Shown here one piece after another: positions 1-5,536 of a stretch of 7,466 nucleotides of DNA (the first letter of the stretch is position 1; each line of letters starts with the position of its first letter). This DNA is from Anaerolineae bacterium. Lineage in GTDB: Bacteria; Chloroflexota; Anaerolineae; Aggregatilineales; Aggregatilineaceae. The position numbers and the translations under genes are program-made. The DNA lies in NCBI GenBank assembly GCA_018056405.1, contig JAGPFT010000133.1, positions 1 to 7,466 on the forward strand, in the 5' to 3' direction. Below the pieces are notes generated by a model that was not told the DNA's origin, ran no database searches, and saw only the letters and a program-made list of their open reading frames with translations.

Positions 1-1099
1 GCGCTTGCCGCTGCTGCCCATCTTCGATCAGGTGCAGCACACCGCTGACCAGCTCCTCGTCCGTCTCACCGAACAGCACGTGCTCGCCAGCCACGACCGG
101 GATGCCGTCGCAACTCAGCGGCGTGGCGACGACGGCCACGCCCATTGCCAGCGCTTCCAGCACCTTGTTCTTGATCCCCGCCCCCAGCCGCAGCGGGCTG
201 ACGAAGATCAGCGCCTCCTCAAAATAGGGGCGAATGTCCGGCACGCGCCCGGTGACGGTGATCGCCTCGGAGGCGCAAGCCAGCAGCGCCGGCGGCGGGT
301 TGCCACCTACCAGCAGCAGCCGTGCCGCCGGAGCGCGCGCCTGCACGCGCGGGAAGATGTCGCGGGCCAGGCGCAGCGCTGCGTCGAGGTTGGGCGCGTA
401 ATCGTAGTTGCCGCTGAAGAGCAGCGCCGGTTCCGCCGGCTCGTAGCCGGTGGGGGTGAAGTAGTCTACGTCCACGCCGTTGGGGATAGTCACCAGGGGG
501 AGGCGCGGGTTGAGGGCGCACAGGGCGTCCGCGTCGCGGTCGGTGAGCACCACTGTGCGGTCGAAGCCGTCGAACATCCAGCTTTCGAACCCCCGCGCCA
601 TGTGCCGCCGCAGCCATGTGACCAGCCGCGCCCCGACTCCGCGTGCTTCGGCGGCAGCGCGCTCCAGCCACAGGCTGTACGATTCGTAAGGGACGATCAC
701 ATTGGGCAGGCCGCGCACCAGGTGGCGGAACTCGTAGACGTGCACGCCGCCGAACAGGTGCGCCACGTCGTAGCCGCGCGTCCCCAACAGCCGGCTGGCG
801 GCACGCCACATCTCCGGCGACCAGCTTGCGTCGGCGCGCCGGGGATAGCGCGCTGACGGGCGTGCGTTGCGCCGCAGCAGGCTGGGCAGCGAGCGGCGCG
901 GCTCGCGGATGAGCCGCACGCTGCGGAACAGGCGCTCGTAGCGTGGCACGTCGGCCAGGTCTTCCGGCTGCTGGTAGTAAGCCAGCAGGTCAATCTGGTG
1001 GTAGCGTGCGGCCAGTTCGTGGGCCAGGTGGTAGATGATCAGGCTGTCGCCGCGATAGAGCGGGAAGGGCGGGCAGCGCGAGATGAGCAGGATGTCCAT
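1..1099 (-). CDS. Glycosyltransferase, GT-B fold, GT4-like (C-terminus cut by window edge)
   Basis: Reading from the ATG whose complement is at 1097-1099, the minus strand is open for 366 codons to the window edge with no stop, so the C-terminus (probably a few tens of residues) is missing. The N-terminus MDILLISRCPPFPLYRGD is typical of a GT-B acceptor-side domain. The linker motif TIPNGVDVDYF lies at about residues 204-214. The donor-nucleotide half carries LLFSGNYDYAPN (about 227-236) and GAGIKNKVLEALAMG (about 306-320). In this last motif the first Glu of the classical E-x7-E signature is replaced by Ala307 and only Glu315 remains. The GAGIKNKVLEA form is known from sugar transferases related to the PEP-CTERM/EpsH-associated group. 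It probably transfers a sugar from a nucleotide donor at the cytoplasmic face during surface glycan assembly; donor and acceptor cannot be told. It starts 8 bp after the stop of the upstream glycosyltransferase, with only a weak ribosome site (GGGC), which suggests translational coupling. Confidence 0.9.
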   Translation of the reverse strand, partial: MDILLISRCPPFPLYRGDSLIIYHLAHELAARYHQIDLLAYYQQPEDLADVPRYERLFRSVRLIREPRRSLPSLLRRNARPSARYPRRADASWSPEMWRAASRLLGTRGYDVAHLFGGVHVYEFRHLVRGLPNVIVPYESYSLWLERAAAEARGVGARLVTWLRRHMARGFESWMFDGFDRTVVLTDRDADALCALNPRLPLVTIPNGVDVDYFTPTGYEPAEPALLFSGNYDYAPNLDAALRLARDIFPRVQARAPAARLLLVGGNPPPALLACASEAITVTGRVPDIRPYFEEALIFVSPLRLGAGIKNKVLEALAMGVAVVATPLSCDGIPVVAGEHVLFGETDEELVSGVLHLIEDGQQRQA

Positions 1100-1107
1100 A
1101 GCCCGTG

Positions 1108-2265
1108 TTATACCAGACTCTCGACCAGGTGCGAAAACTGTGCCGCGTAGCCCGCCGCCGTGTAGCGCTCCAGCACGCGCGCCCGCCCTGCCGCGCCCAG
1201 GCGCGCCCGCAGCGCCGGGTCGCGCAGCAGCGCGATCACGCGCCCGGCCAGGGCGTCGGGCGCGTCCGGCGGGACAAGGAAGCCCGTCTCGCCGTCAACG
1301 ACCGTCTCTGCCGGGCCGCCGTTGTCCATGCTGACCACCGGGCGGCTCATGGCCATGCTCTCCAGGTGCACCATGCCCAGCGACTCGAAGCGCGACGGGC
1401 AGACAATGACATCCGAGGCGGCGATGACCTGGCGCGCGTCGTCCCAGAAGCCGAGATAGGTCAGGCGCTCGCGCAGGATCGGGTCGGCTCCCGCCGCGTC
1501 GAGAATGAGCCGCTTGTAGGCTTCGTCCTTGCCGACGCCGAAGACGTTCTCACCGGCCACGACGAAGCGCGCCTCCGCCATCTGCGCGGCGACGCGGCGG
1601 GCCATCGCCTGGAAGACATCGTGCCCCTTGACGCGCTGGAAGCGGGCGATCATGCCCACCAGCGGCACGTCCGGCCCAATGCCCAGCCGGGCGCGCACTG
1701 GCGACCCGTCCACGCCGGGGTGGAAGTGATCGGGGTCTACGCCGGGCACGAGCACGGGGATGCGTTCCGCCGCCAGGAACGATCCCGACGCGGCCAGCCA
1801 GCGGTCGCGCACCGCCTGGGTGATGGCGATGATCTGCGTCACCTGCGTCCGAAAGAAGCGGCGCTGCCAGGGTCGGGCCGGGAACCACCAACCCATCGCG
1901 TTCCAGAGGACAGGGACGCCCGCCGCGCGCCCCGCCGCTGCTGCGAAGGGCAGCGAGTGGTAGTCGCTGTGGATGGCGTGAATGCCCTGTGCGCGAGCCA
2001 ACGCCGCCAGCCGCCGCGCAACCGGAAAGCGCGTCCAGATCGCCGGGACGAACCAGGCCGTCGCGCCGCGATAGGGCAGCAGATGCACCGTCACGCCGAG
2101 GGCGCGTGCCGCTTCGGGCAGGCCCCCTTCGCGCGGGCAGACCAGATGCAGCCGCCAGCGATGGTGGTCGAGCGCCGCCATCAGGTTAAGCTGGACGCTC
2201 TCGCCGCCGCCCAGCCCGCTGTAGGCGGAGACGAAGAGCAGGTTGCGCGGGGGTGCGTCGGTCAT
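1108..2265 (-). CDS. Glycosyltransferase, GT-B fold, GT4 family
   Basis: A complete 385-residue protein. The N-terminal acceptor domain begins with LLFVSAYSGLGGGESVQLN (about 9-27), the glycine-rich loop plus Glu seen in GT4 enzymes. The C-terminal domain begins near VGMIARFQRVKGHD (about 203-216), where Arg208 and Lys213 match the positions that usually contact donor phosphates. It continues to PSRFESLGMVHLESMAMSRP (about 290-309), an intact E-x7-E motif (Glu294, Glu302), followed by NGGPAE and GETGFLV. No signal peptide or membrane segment is evident, so it is probably cytoplasmic or peripheral at the membrane. The length is normal for the family. It is the first gene of a two-gene minus-strand unit and probably works in the same glycan pathway as its neighbour. 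Retaining chemistry is expected from GT4 membership; substrates are unknown. The start has only a weak, distant GGAG, but the conserved beta-strand follows directly, so the ATG is credible. Confidence 0.92.
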   Translation of the reverse strand: MTDAPPRNLLFVSAYSGLGGGESVQLNLMAALDHHRWRLHLVCPREGGLPEAARALGVTVHLLPYRGATAWFVPAIWTRFPVARRLAALARAQGIHAIHSDYHSLPFAAAAGRAAGVPVLWNAMGWWFPARPWQRRFFRTQVTQIIAITQAVRDRWLAASGSFLAAERIPVLVPGVDPDHFHPGVDGSPVRARLGIGPDVPLVGMIARFQRVKGHDVFQAMARRVAAQMAEARFVVAGENVFGVGKDEAYKRLILDAAGADPILRERLTYLGFWDDARQVIAASDVIVCPSRFESLGMVHLESMAMSRPVVSMDNGGPAETVVDGETGFLVPPDAPDALAGRVIALLRDPALRARLGAAGRARVLERYTAAGYAAQFSHLVESLV

Positions 2266-2309
2266 GGGCCGGGCGAGTCTCCGAGGAATGGGCGATCAGG
2301 CGCAGCGAT

Positions 2310-2315
2310 ATTGTA
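2310..2315 (-). promoter_or_regulatory. Possible -10 element for the glycosyltransferase pair
   Basis: Read on the minus strand this is TACAAT, one base from the TATAAT consensus. It lies about 45 bases before the ATG at 2265. No convincing -35 hexamer is seen 16-18 bases upstream, so the call rests on the -10 match and on its position in the only gap before this gene pair. Confidence 0.35.
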
Positions 2316-2353
2316 GCGCAGATCGCGCGGAGCTGCGCCGCCCGAAGTTCCTT

Positions 2354-2392
2354 ATTGGTCCTAATTGGCCCTGTACGCGGCCCTATGGTCCT
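2354..2392 (+). promoter_or_regulatory. Three helically phased direct repeats, probable MocR/PdxR operator
   Basis: Three copies of a 9-bp word occur in the gap upstream of the regulator gene: ATTGGTCCT at 2354-2362, ATTGGCCCT at 2364-2372 and TATGGTCCT at 2384-2392. Start-to-start distances are exactly 10 and 20 bp, so all copies face the same side of the helix. MocR-type regulators such as GabR, TauR and PdxR are known to bind direct repeats near their own promoters. The third copy abuts or overlaps the predicted -10 element, which fits repression of the regulator's own gene. The binding role is inferred; the repeats are seen directly. Confidence 0.55.
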
Positions 2393-2400
2393 GTTACGAT
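2392..2400 (+). promoter_or_regulatory. Extended -10 element placing transcription start at or next to the regulator ATG
   Basis: The sequence TGTTACGAT combines a TGn extension with TACGAT (2395-2400). The ATG of the regulator begins at 2407, which is where transcription from this -10 would start, so the mRNA may be leaderless. There is no properly spaced ribosome site: AAGG at 2402-2405 is one base from the ATG. No good -35 is visible, as expected if an extended -10 or an activator substitutes for it. Confidence 0.4.
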
Positions 2401-2406
2401 CAAGGC

Positions 2407-3894
2407 ATGGAAACCCGTTTTCTCGACGTGACGCTCATCAAGGACTCGCTGGAGCCGCTCTACCAGCAGATCGCGCGCCACTTTCGCGCGCAGATCGAGA
2501 GCGGGCGTCTGGCCCCCGGCGACCGCCTGCCACCCACGCGCGACCTGGCTCGCCAGCTTGGCATCGGGCGGATCAGCGTGGTCAGTGCCTACGCCCAGTT
2601 GCAGGCGGAGGGGCTGATCGCGGCGCACGCCGGGCGCGGCACCTACGTCAGCGGTGGGCGCGCGCCTGCGCGCAGCTCTGAAGCGGCATCTCGCCACTTC
2701 CCCGGCGCGCCAGACATCCCCATGCGCGAGATCATGCGCCTGGCCGAGCAGCCCGGCGTGATCGCCTTCAGCGGCGGCGCGCCGCCGGAAGACTTCCTGC
2801 CTGTCGAGGCGCTACGCGGCGCGCTTAACCTGGTGCTGGACCGCGACGGGGCGGCAGCGGTCGCCTATGAGGAGGTGGACGGCTACCCGCCTTTGCGCGC
2901 CGGCGTGACCGAGTACGTGTCGTCGCTGGGCATCCACTGTCAGCCCGATGACGTGCTGATCACCGGCGGGACGCAGCAGGCGCTCGATCTCGTCGTGCAG
3001 ACGGTGCTCGGCGAGGGTGACGCCCTGATCACGGCCAACCCGACCTACCTGGGTCTGCTCGACATCGCTCACGCGCGGCGCGTGCGTCCGGTCGGCGTGC
3101 CGGTGGACGGCGACGGGATGCGCCTGGAAGCCGTCGAAGCCGCCATCCGCGAGCATCGCCCCGGCCTGATCTACGCCGCGCCGACCTTCCACAATCCGAC
3201 GGGCGCGGTGATGCCCCTGCACCGGCGGCGGCAGCTTCTGGCGCTGGCCGCGCAGCACAACATCCCCGTGCTGGAAGATGCGGTCTATCACGAGCTAGGC
3301 TACCGGGGAACACCCCCGCCGCCGCTCAAGGCGCTCGACGAGAGTGGCCTGGTGCTGCACGCCAGCGGCTTCTCCAAGATTCTGCTGCCGGGCACGCGCA
3401 TCGGCTACGTGATCGCCAGCGGGCCGCTGCGCGAGCGACTGGCCCGCGTCAAGCAGGCGGCGGACATCTGCACGCCCGGCCTGAACCAGCGCGCGATCCA
3501 CGTCTTCCTGGCCAACGGGATGCTGGTGGGGCACCTCAACCGCGTGCGCCTTGAGCTACGCGAGCGCTGCGCGGCAGCGTGCGCGGCGGCGACGCGCTAC
3601 CTGCCGCCCGGATCGCAGTGGGCCGAGCCGAGCGGAGGGATGTACCTGTGGGTGCGCCTGCCTGATGACGGGCCGACCGCCGCCGAACTCTACGTCACGG
3701 CCATCCAGCACGGGGTGGCCTATGCCATCGGCACGCTCTTTTACACCGACGGCGGTGGAAGCCGCCACATCCGCTTGAACTTCACTGCGCACCCACCCGC
3801 GCGCATCGAAGAAGGTTTCCGGCGACTGGGCGCGGCCTGGGAAGCCTGGCAGCGGACGTATGCCCCGTCGGTGCGCCGCGCGCCGATCCTGTGA
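2407..3894 (+). CDS. pdxR: MocR-family regulator: GntR winged helix fused to a PLP-binding aminotransferase domain, probable PdxR
   Basis: A 495-residue protein. Residues about 10-82 form a GntR winged helix (PLYQQIARHFRAQIESG, then LPPTRDLARQLGIGRISV, ending GRGTYVSG). A linker to about 105 leads into a fold-type I aminotransferase domain. PLP-site residues are all present: HNPTG with Asn263, Asp291 and Tyr294 in EDAVY, the Schiff-base Lys324 in SGFSKILLPGTRIGY, and the carboxylate-binding Arg456 in HIRLNF. Proteins of this layout bind PLP covalently as effector and usually act as regulators, not enzymes. Its position directly upstream of pdxS suggests it controls vitamin B6 synthesis in response to PLP, like PdxR of other bacteria; the symbol rests on that context. 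The ATG at 2407 is chosen over a TTG at 2365 because the longer form would run through the operator-like repeats. A free aminotransferase is unlikely given the intact winged helix. Confidence 0.85.
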   Translation: METRFLDVTLIKDSLEPLYQQIARHFRAQIESGRLAPGDRLPPTRDLARQLGIGRISVVSAYAQLQAEGLIAAHAGRGTYVSGGRAPARSSEAASRHFPGAPDIPMREIMRLAEQPGVIAFSGGAPPEDFLPVEALRGALNLVLDRDGAAAVAYEEVDGYPPLRAGVTEYVSSLGIHCQPDDVLITGGTQQALDLVVQTVLGEGDALITANPTYLGLLDIAHARRVRPVGVPVDGDGMRLEAVEAAIREHRPGLIYAAPTFHNPTGAVMPLHRRRQLLALAAQHNIPVLEDAVYHELGYRGTPPPPLKALDESGLVLHASGFSKILLPGTRIGYVIASGPLRERLARVKQAADICTPGLNQRAIHVFLANGMLVGHLNRVRLELRERCAAACAAATRYLPPGSQWAEPSGGMYLWVRLPDDGPTAAELYVTAIQHGVAYAIGTLFYTDGGGSRHIRLNFTAHPPARIEEGFRRLGAAWEAWQRTYAPSVRRAPIL

Positions 3895-3939
3895 GGAGCA
3901 AGCGGTGATCAGGAGCGCGGCGGGAAGAGTGGTGGGGAC

Positions 3940-3979
3940 GCGACCAGAACAGCGCCCCTGCAACACTAATGTTGGTCGC
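3940..3979. promoter_or_regulatory. Inverted repeat upstream of pdxS, possible operator
   Basis: GCGACCA at 3940-3946 and its exact complement TGGTCGC at 3973-3979 are separated by 26 bp. The right arm sits in TTGGTCGCT, which shares TTGGTC with the first repeat ahead of the regulator gene. The spacing is too wide for a simple RNA hairpin but suits a dimeric regulator. Function is inferred and the arms are short enough that chance is possible in GC-rich DNA. Confidence 0.3.
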
Positions 3980-4020
3980 TGAAGGCTGGCGACTGTTTTC
4001 GGGATTTCTCGCGTAGAGGC

Positions 4021-4026
4021 TACATA
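4021..4026 (+). promoter_or_regulatory. Possible -10 element for pdxS
   Basis: TACATA matches four of six TATAAT positions and lies 35 bases before the pdxS ATG, leaving room for the ribosome site in a short leader. No good -35 is seen, so pdxS may instead be read through from the regulator gene, whose stop is 167 bases upstream. Confidence 0.2.
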
Positions 4027-4047
4027 GGCCGTGCGCGATACAAGCAT

Positions 4048-4055
4048 AAGGAGAG
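4048..4055 (+). promoter_or_regulatory. Strong ribosome binding site of pdxS
   Basis: AAGGAGAG is followed by a 6-base spacer and the ATG at 4062. It is among the clearest Shine-Dalgarno sequences in the window and fixes the pdxS start, in contrast to the regulator gene, which has none properly spaced. Confidence 0.85.
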
Positions 4056-4061
4056 AAACCC

Positions 4062-4976
4062 ATGGCAGACGAAACCCCCACCTCCAACAACGGCGCGCAG
4101 AAGGGCACGGTCGCCCTCAAGCGCGGCCTGGCGCAGATGCTCAAGGGTGGCGTGATCATGGACGTGGTCACGCCCGAGCACGCGCAGATCGCCGAAGAAG
4201 CCGGCGCCGTCGCCGTCATGGCCCTGGAGCGCGTCCCGGCGGACATTCGCACCAGCGGCGGCGTGGCCCGCATGAGCGATCCCGGCCTGATCGAGCGCAT
4301 CATGGCCTCGGTCAGCATCCCGGTCATGGCCAAGTGCCGCATCGGGCACTTCGTCGAGGCGCAGGTGCTCGAAGCCATTGGCGTGGACTACATTGACGAG
4401 AGCGAAGTGCTGACGCCCGCCGACGAGCAGTTCCACATCAACAAGCACGACTTCAACGTGCCCTTCGTCTGTGGCTGCCGCAACCTGGGCGAGGCGCTGC
4501 GGCGTATCGGCGAGGGCGCGGCGATGATCCGCACCAAAGGCGAGGCCGGCACCGGCGACGTGGTTGAGGCGGTGCGTCACGCCCGCGCCGTGCTCGGCGA
4601 GATTCGCCGCCTGACGACCATGCGCGAAGACGAGCTGATGACCTACGCCAAGGAGATCGGCGCGCCCTACGAGCTGGTCAAGGAGACCGCTGAGCTGGGC
4701 CGGCTGCCGGTGGTCAACTTCGCGGCGGGCGGCGTGGCCACCCCTGCCGACGCCGCGCTGATGATGCAGCTTGGCGTGGACGGCGTGTTCGTCGGCTCCG
4801 GCATCTTCAAGAGCGGCAACCCGGCCAGGCGAGCGAAGGCCATCGTCGAGGCGGTGACGCACTTCAGCGACCCGAAGATCATCGCCGAGGTCAGCCGCGA
4901 CCTGGGCGAGCCAATGGTCGGCATCGGCGTGACGACCCTGCCGGTCGAGGAGCGCATCGCCGGGCGCGGGTGGTAG
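4062..4976 (+). CDS. pdxS: Pyridoxal 5'-phosphate synthase subunit PdxS
   Basis: A 304-residue protein with clear PdxS (SOR/SNZ) family sequence throughout. PdxS joins ribose 5-phosphate, glyceraldehyde 3-phosphate and ammonia to make PLP in the DXP-independent pathway. It is a cytoplasmic (beta/alpha)8 enzyme that forms dodecamers and normally takes ammonia from the glutaminase PdxT. Key residues are visible: Asp34 in VIMDVV, the catalytic lysines Lys91 in VMAKCRIGHF and Lys159 in IRTKGEAGTG, and phosphate-loop motifs FAAGGVATPADAA and GSGIFKSGNP. All three catalytic residues are offset by +10 from the B. subtilis numbering (24, 81, 149), so this protein has about 10 extra N-terminal residues. 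The start is fixed by a strong ribosome site. It follows the MocR regulator by 167 bp on the same strand. pdxT does not follow it: downstream is a terminator-like hairpin and a convergent small gene. Confidence 0.98.
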   Translation: MADETPTSNNGAQKGTVALKRGLAQMLKGGVIMDVVTPEHAQIAEEAGAVAVMALERVPADIRTSGGVARMSDPGLIERIMASVSIPVMAKCRIGHFVEAQVLEAIGVDYIDESEVLTPADEQFHINKHDFNVPFVCGCRNLGEALRRIGEGAAMIRTKGEAGTGDVVEAVRHARAVLGEIRRLTTMREDELMTYAKEIGAPYELVKETAELGRLPVVNFAAGGVATPADAALMMQLGVDGVFVGSGIFKSGNPARRAKAIVEAVTHFSDPKIIAEVSRDLGEPMVGIGVTTLPVEERIAGRGW

Positions 4977-4987
4977 GCCAAATCAGG

Positions 4988-5022
4988 GACGGGGCACATT
5001 CCTCAGGGGAATGTGTCCCGTC
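4988..5022. terminator. Strong hairpin, probable bidirectional terminator (possibly a REP-like repeat)
   Basis: Arms at 4988-5002 (GACGGGGCACATTCC) and 5008-5022 (GGAATGTGTCCCGTC) pair over 15 bp with a single G-T wobble and a 5-base loop. The plus-strand exit is ATTTTC, a short T-run, and the other strand exits into TGATTT. It begins 11 bases after the pdxS stop and ends 4 bases before the stop of the convergent small gene, so it is placed to end both transcripts. The T-runs are short for a classical intrinsic terminator, so it could instead be a dispersed palindromic repeat reused as one. Confidence 0.7.
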
Positions 5023-5026
5023 ATTT

Positions 5027-5245
5027 TCAGTTAGCTTCAACGCCGTACCACTCCTCGCGGCGGAAGGAGAAATCTGGCACGATGGGACCCAGATCGGTGA
5101 TCATCACCTCGGACAGGCTCAGACGCTCTTCTCTGGTCAGCCGGTGCCGCCGAAGACTCTGGAGATAGTCCACGAACGCGCGTTGTTCCTGCGGCGCGAG
5201 TTGCTCGGCTAGCCGAATGATCTGTTGATATGTACCCCCTGCCAT
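5027..5245 (-). CDS. Small protein of unknown function, 72 residues
   Basis: I do not recognise a named family with confidence. From the ATG complement at 5243-5245 it encodes a soluble, charged protein. It has an amphipathic helical first half (YQQIIRLAEQLAPQEQRAFVDYLQSL, written here in two parts: residues 6-20 and 21-31). Then come a basic and acidic stretch (RRHRLTREERLSLSE) and a C-terminal DFSFRREEWYG. The helical start containing LAPQEQRAFVDYL resembles small antitoxin-like or regulatory proteins, but no toxin gene is adjacent. A possible -10 (CATAAT on the minus strand, 5276-5281) lies just upstream. GGGAG eight bases before this ATG makes it a better start than the ATG at 5260, which would lie almost at the transcription start. 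The open frame extends to 5437, but the upstream part has no gene-like composition. It is convergent with pdxS and shares its terminator hairpin. Confidence 0.6.
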   Translation of the reverse strand: MAGGTYQQIIRLAEQLAPQEQRAFVDYLQSLRRHRLTREERLSLSEVMITDLGPIVPDFSFRREEWYGVEAN

Positions 5246-5275
5246 ATTCCATGCTCCCATCCTCACTGCTCTTCC

Positions 5276-5281
5276 ATTATG
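5276..5281 (-). promoter_or_regulatory. Possible -10 element for the 72-residue gene
   Basis: CATAAT on the minus strand, five of six matches to consensus, lies about 30 bases before the preferred ATG at 5245. No good -35 is seen. Confidence 0.3.
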
Positions 5282-5309
5282 GGCATGTGAGGCCCCTCTC
5301 TGGTGAGAA

Positions 5310-5331
5310 CGCCCGGTAATCACTGCGGGCG
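5310..5331. repeat. Short GC-rich inverted repeat
   Basis: CGCCCG (5310-5315) and CGGGCG (5326-5331) flank a 10-base loop in the gap between the two divergent genes (5246-5536). It lies upstream of both predicted promoters. It may be a dispersed hairpin repeat; nothing shows a function. Confidence 0.3.
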
Positions 5332-5410
5332 CTCGCTTCCCTTTGCTGCGGGGCCGGAGTTCTAACGCGACTCTCATGCTGGATACGAGCGATGCGCGCC
5401 GAGATTGGGG

Positions 5411-5416
5411 TACAAT
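5411..5416 (+). promoter_or_regulatory. Possible -10 element for the rhomboid gene
   Basis: TACAAT, one mismatch to consensus, lies about 120 bases before the rhomboid ATG, implying a leader of about 110 bases. The hexamer 17 bases upstream (AGCGAT) is a poor -35 match. Confidence 0.3.
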
Positions 5417-5483
5417 CTGGTGCAGAACCGGTCCCAAGCTGGATCGGCAGATCGCCTGTCTTGAGTGATGAGCCGCGAGACCC

Positions 5484-5521
5484 GACTCATGACTCCTGCC
5501 TCAGCACTCCTGACTCATGAC
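5484..5521 (+). repeat. Direct repeat GACTCATGAC in the rhomboid leader
   Basis: GACTCATGAC occurs at 5484-5493 and 5512-5521. Between them lie related pieces GACTCCTG (5491-5498) and CACTCCTG (5505-5512), so the segment looks like a decayed array of ACTCMTG units. It ends just before the rhomboid ribosome site. Confidence 0.5.
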
Positions 5522-5524
5522 CAC

Positions 5525-5529
5525 AAGGA
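5525..5529 (+). promoter_or_regulatory. Ribosome binding site that sets the rhomboid start
   Basis: AAGGA followed by a 7-base spacer and the ATG at 5537. It selects this start over the in-frame ATG at 5465 and others, which would translate the repeat-bearing leader. Confidence 0.65.
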
Positions 5530-5536
5530 CCACCCC

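Noticed and set aside
5..856. Plus-strand open frame opposite the partial glycosyltransferase
   Set aside because: It is antisense to a recognisable glycosyltransferase, with no domain features or ribosome site of its own.
1105..2316. Long plus-strand open frame opposite the second glycosyltransferase
   Set aside because: It lies antisense to a protein with clear GT-B motifs and its translation is a low-complexity Arg/Ala/His-rich product typical of the shadow of a GC-rich gene.
2365..2406. Earlier TTG start for the MocR regulator
   Set aside because: The extra 14 residues have no family match, and this start would place the operator-like repeats and -10 inside the coding region.
3895..4061. 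Riboswitch or attenuator in the pdxS leader
   Set aside because: No known riboswitch core or nested terminator/antiterminator was found; only a widely spaced inverted repeat and a ribosome site are seen.
4020..4862. Minus-strand open frame opposite pdxS
   Set aside because: The pdxS sense strand is unmistakable; the antisense product is His/Ala/Gly-rich with no recognisable motifs.
5246..5437. N-terminal extension of the 72-residue protein
   Set aside because: The upstream frame has no conserved look, overlaps the predicted promoter, and a better placed ribosome site precedes the ATG at 5245.
5465..5536. Earlier ATG starts for the rhomboid protein
   Set aside because: They would translate the ACTCATG repeat leader and lack a ribosome site, whereas AAGGA sits 7 bases before 5537.
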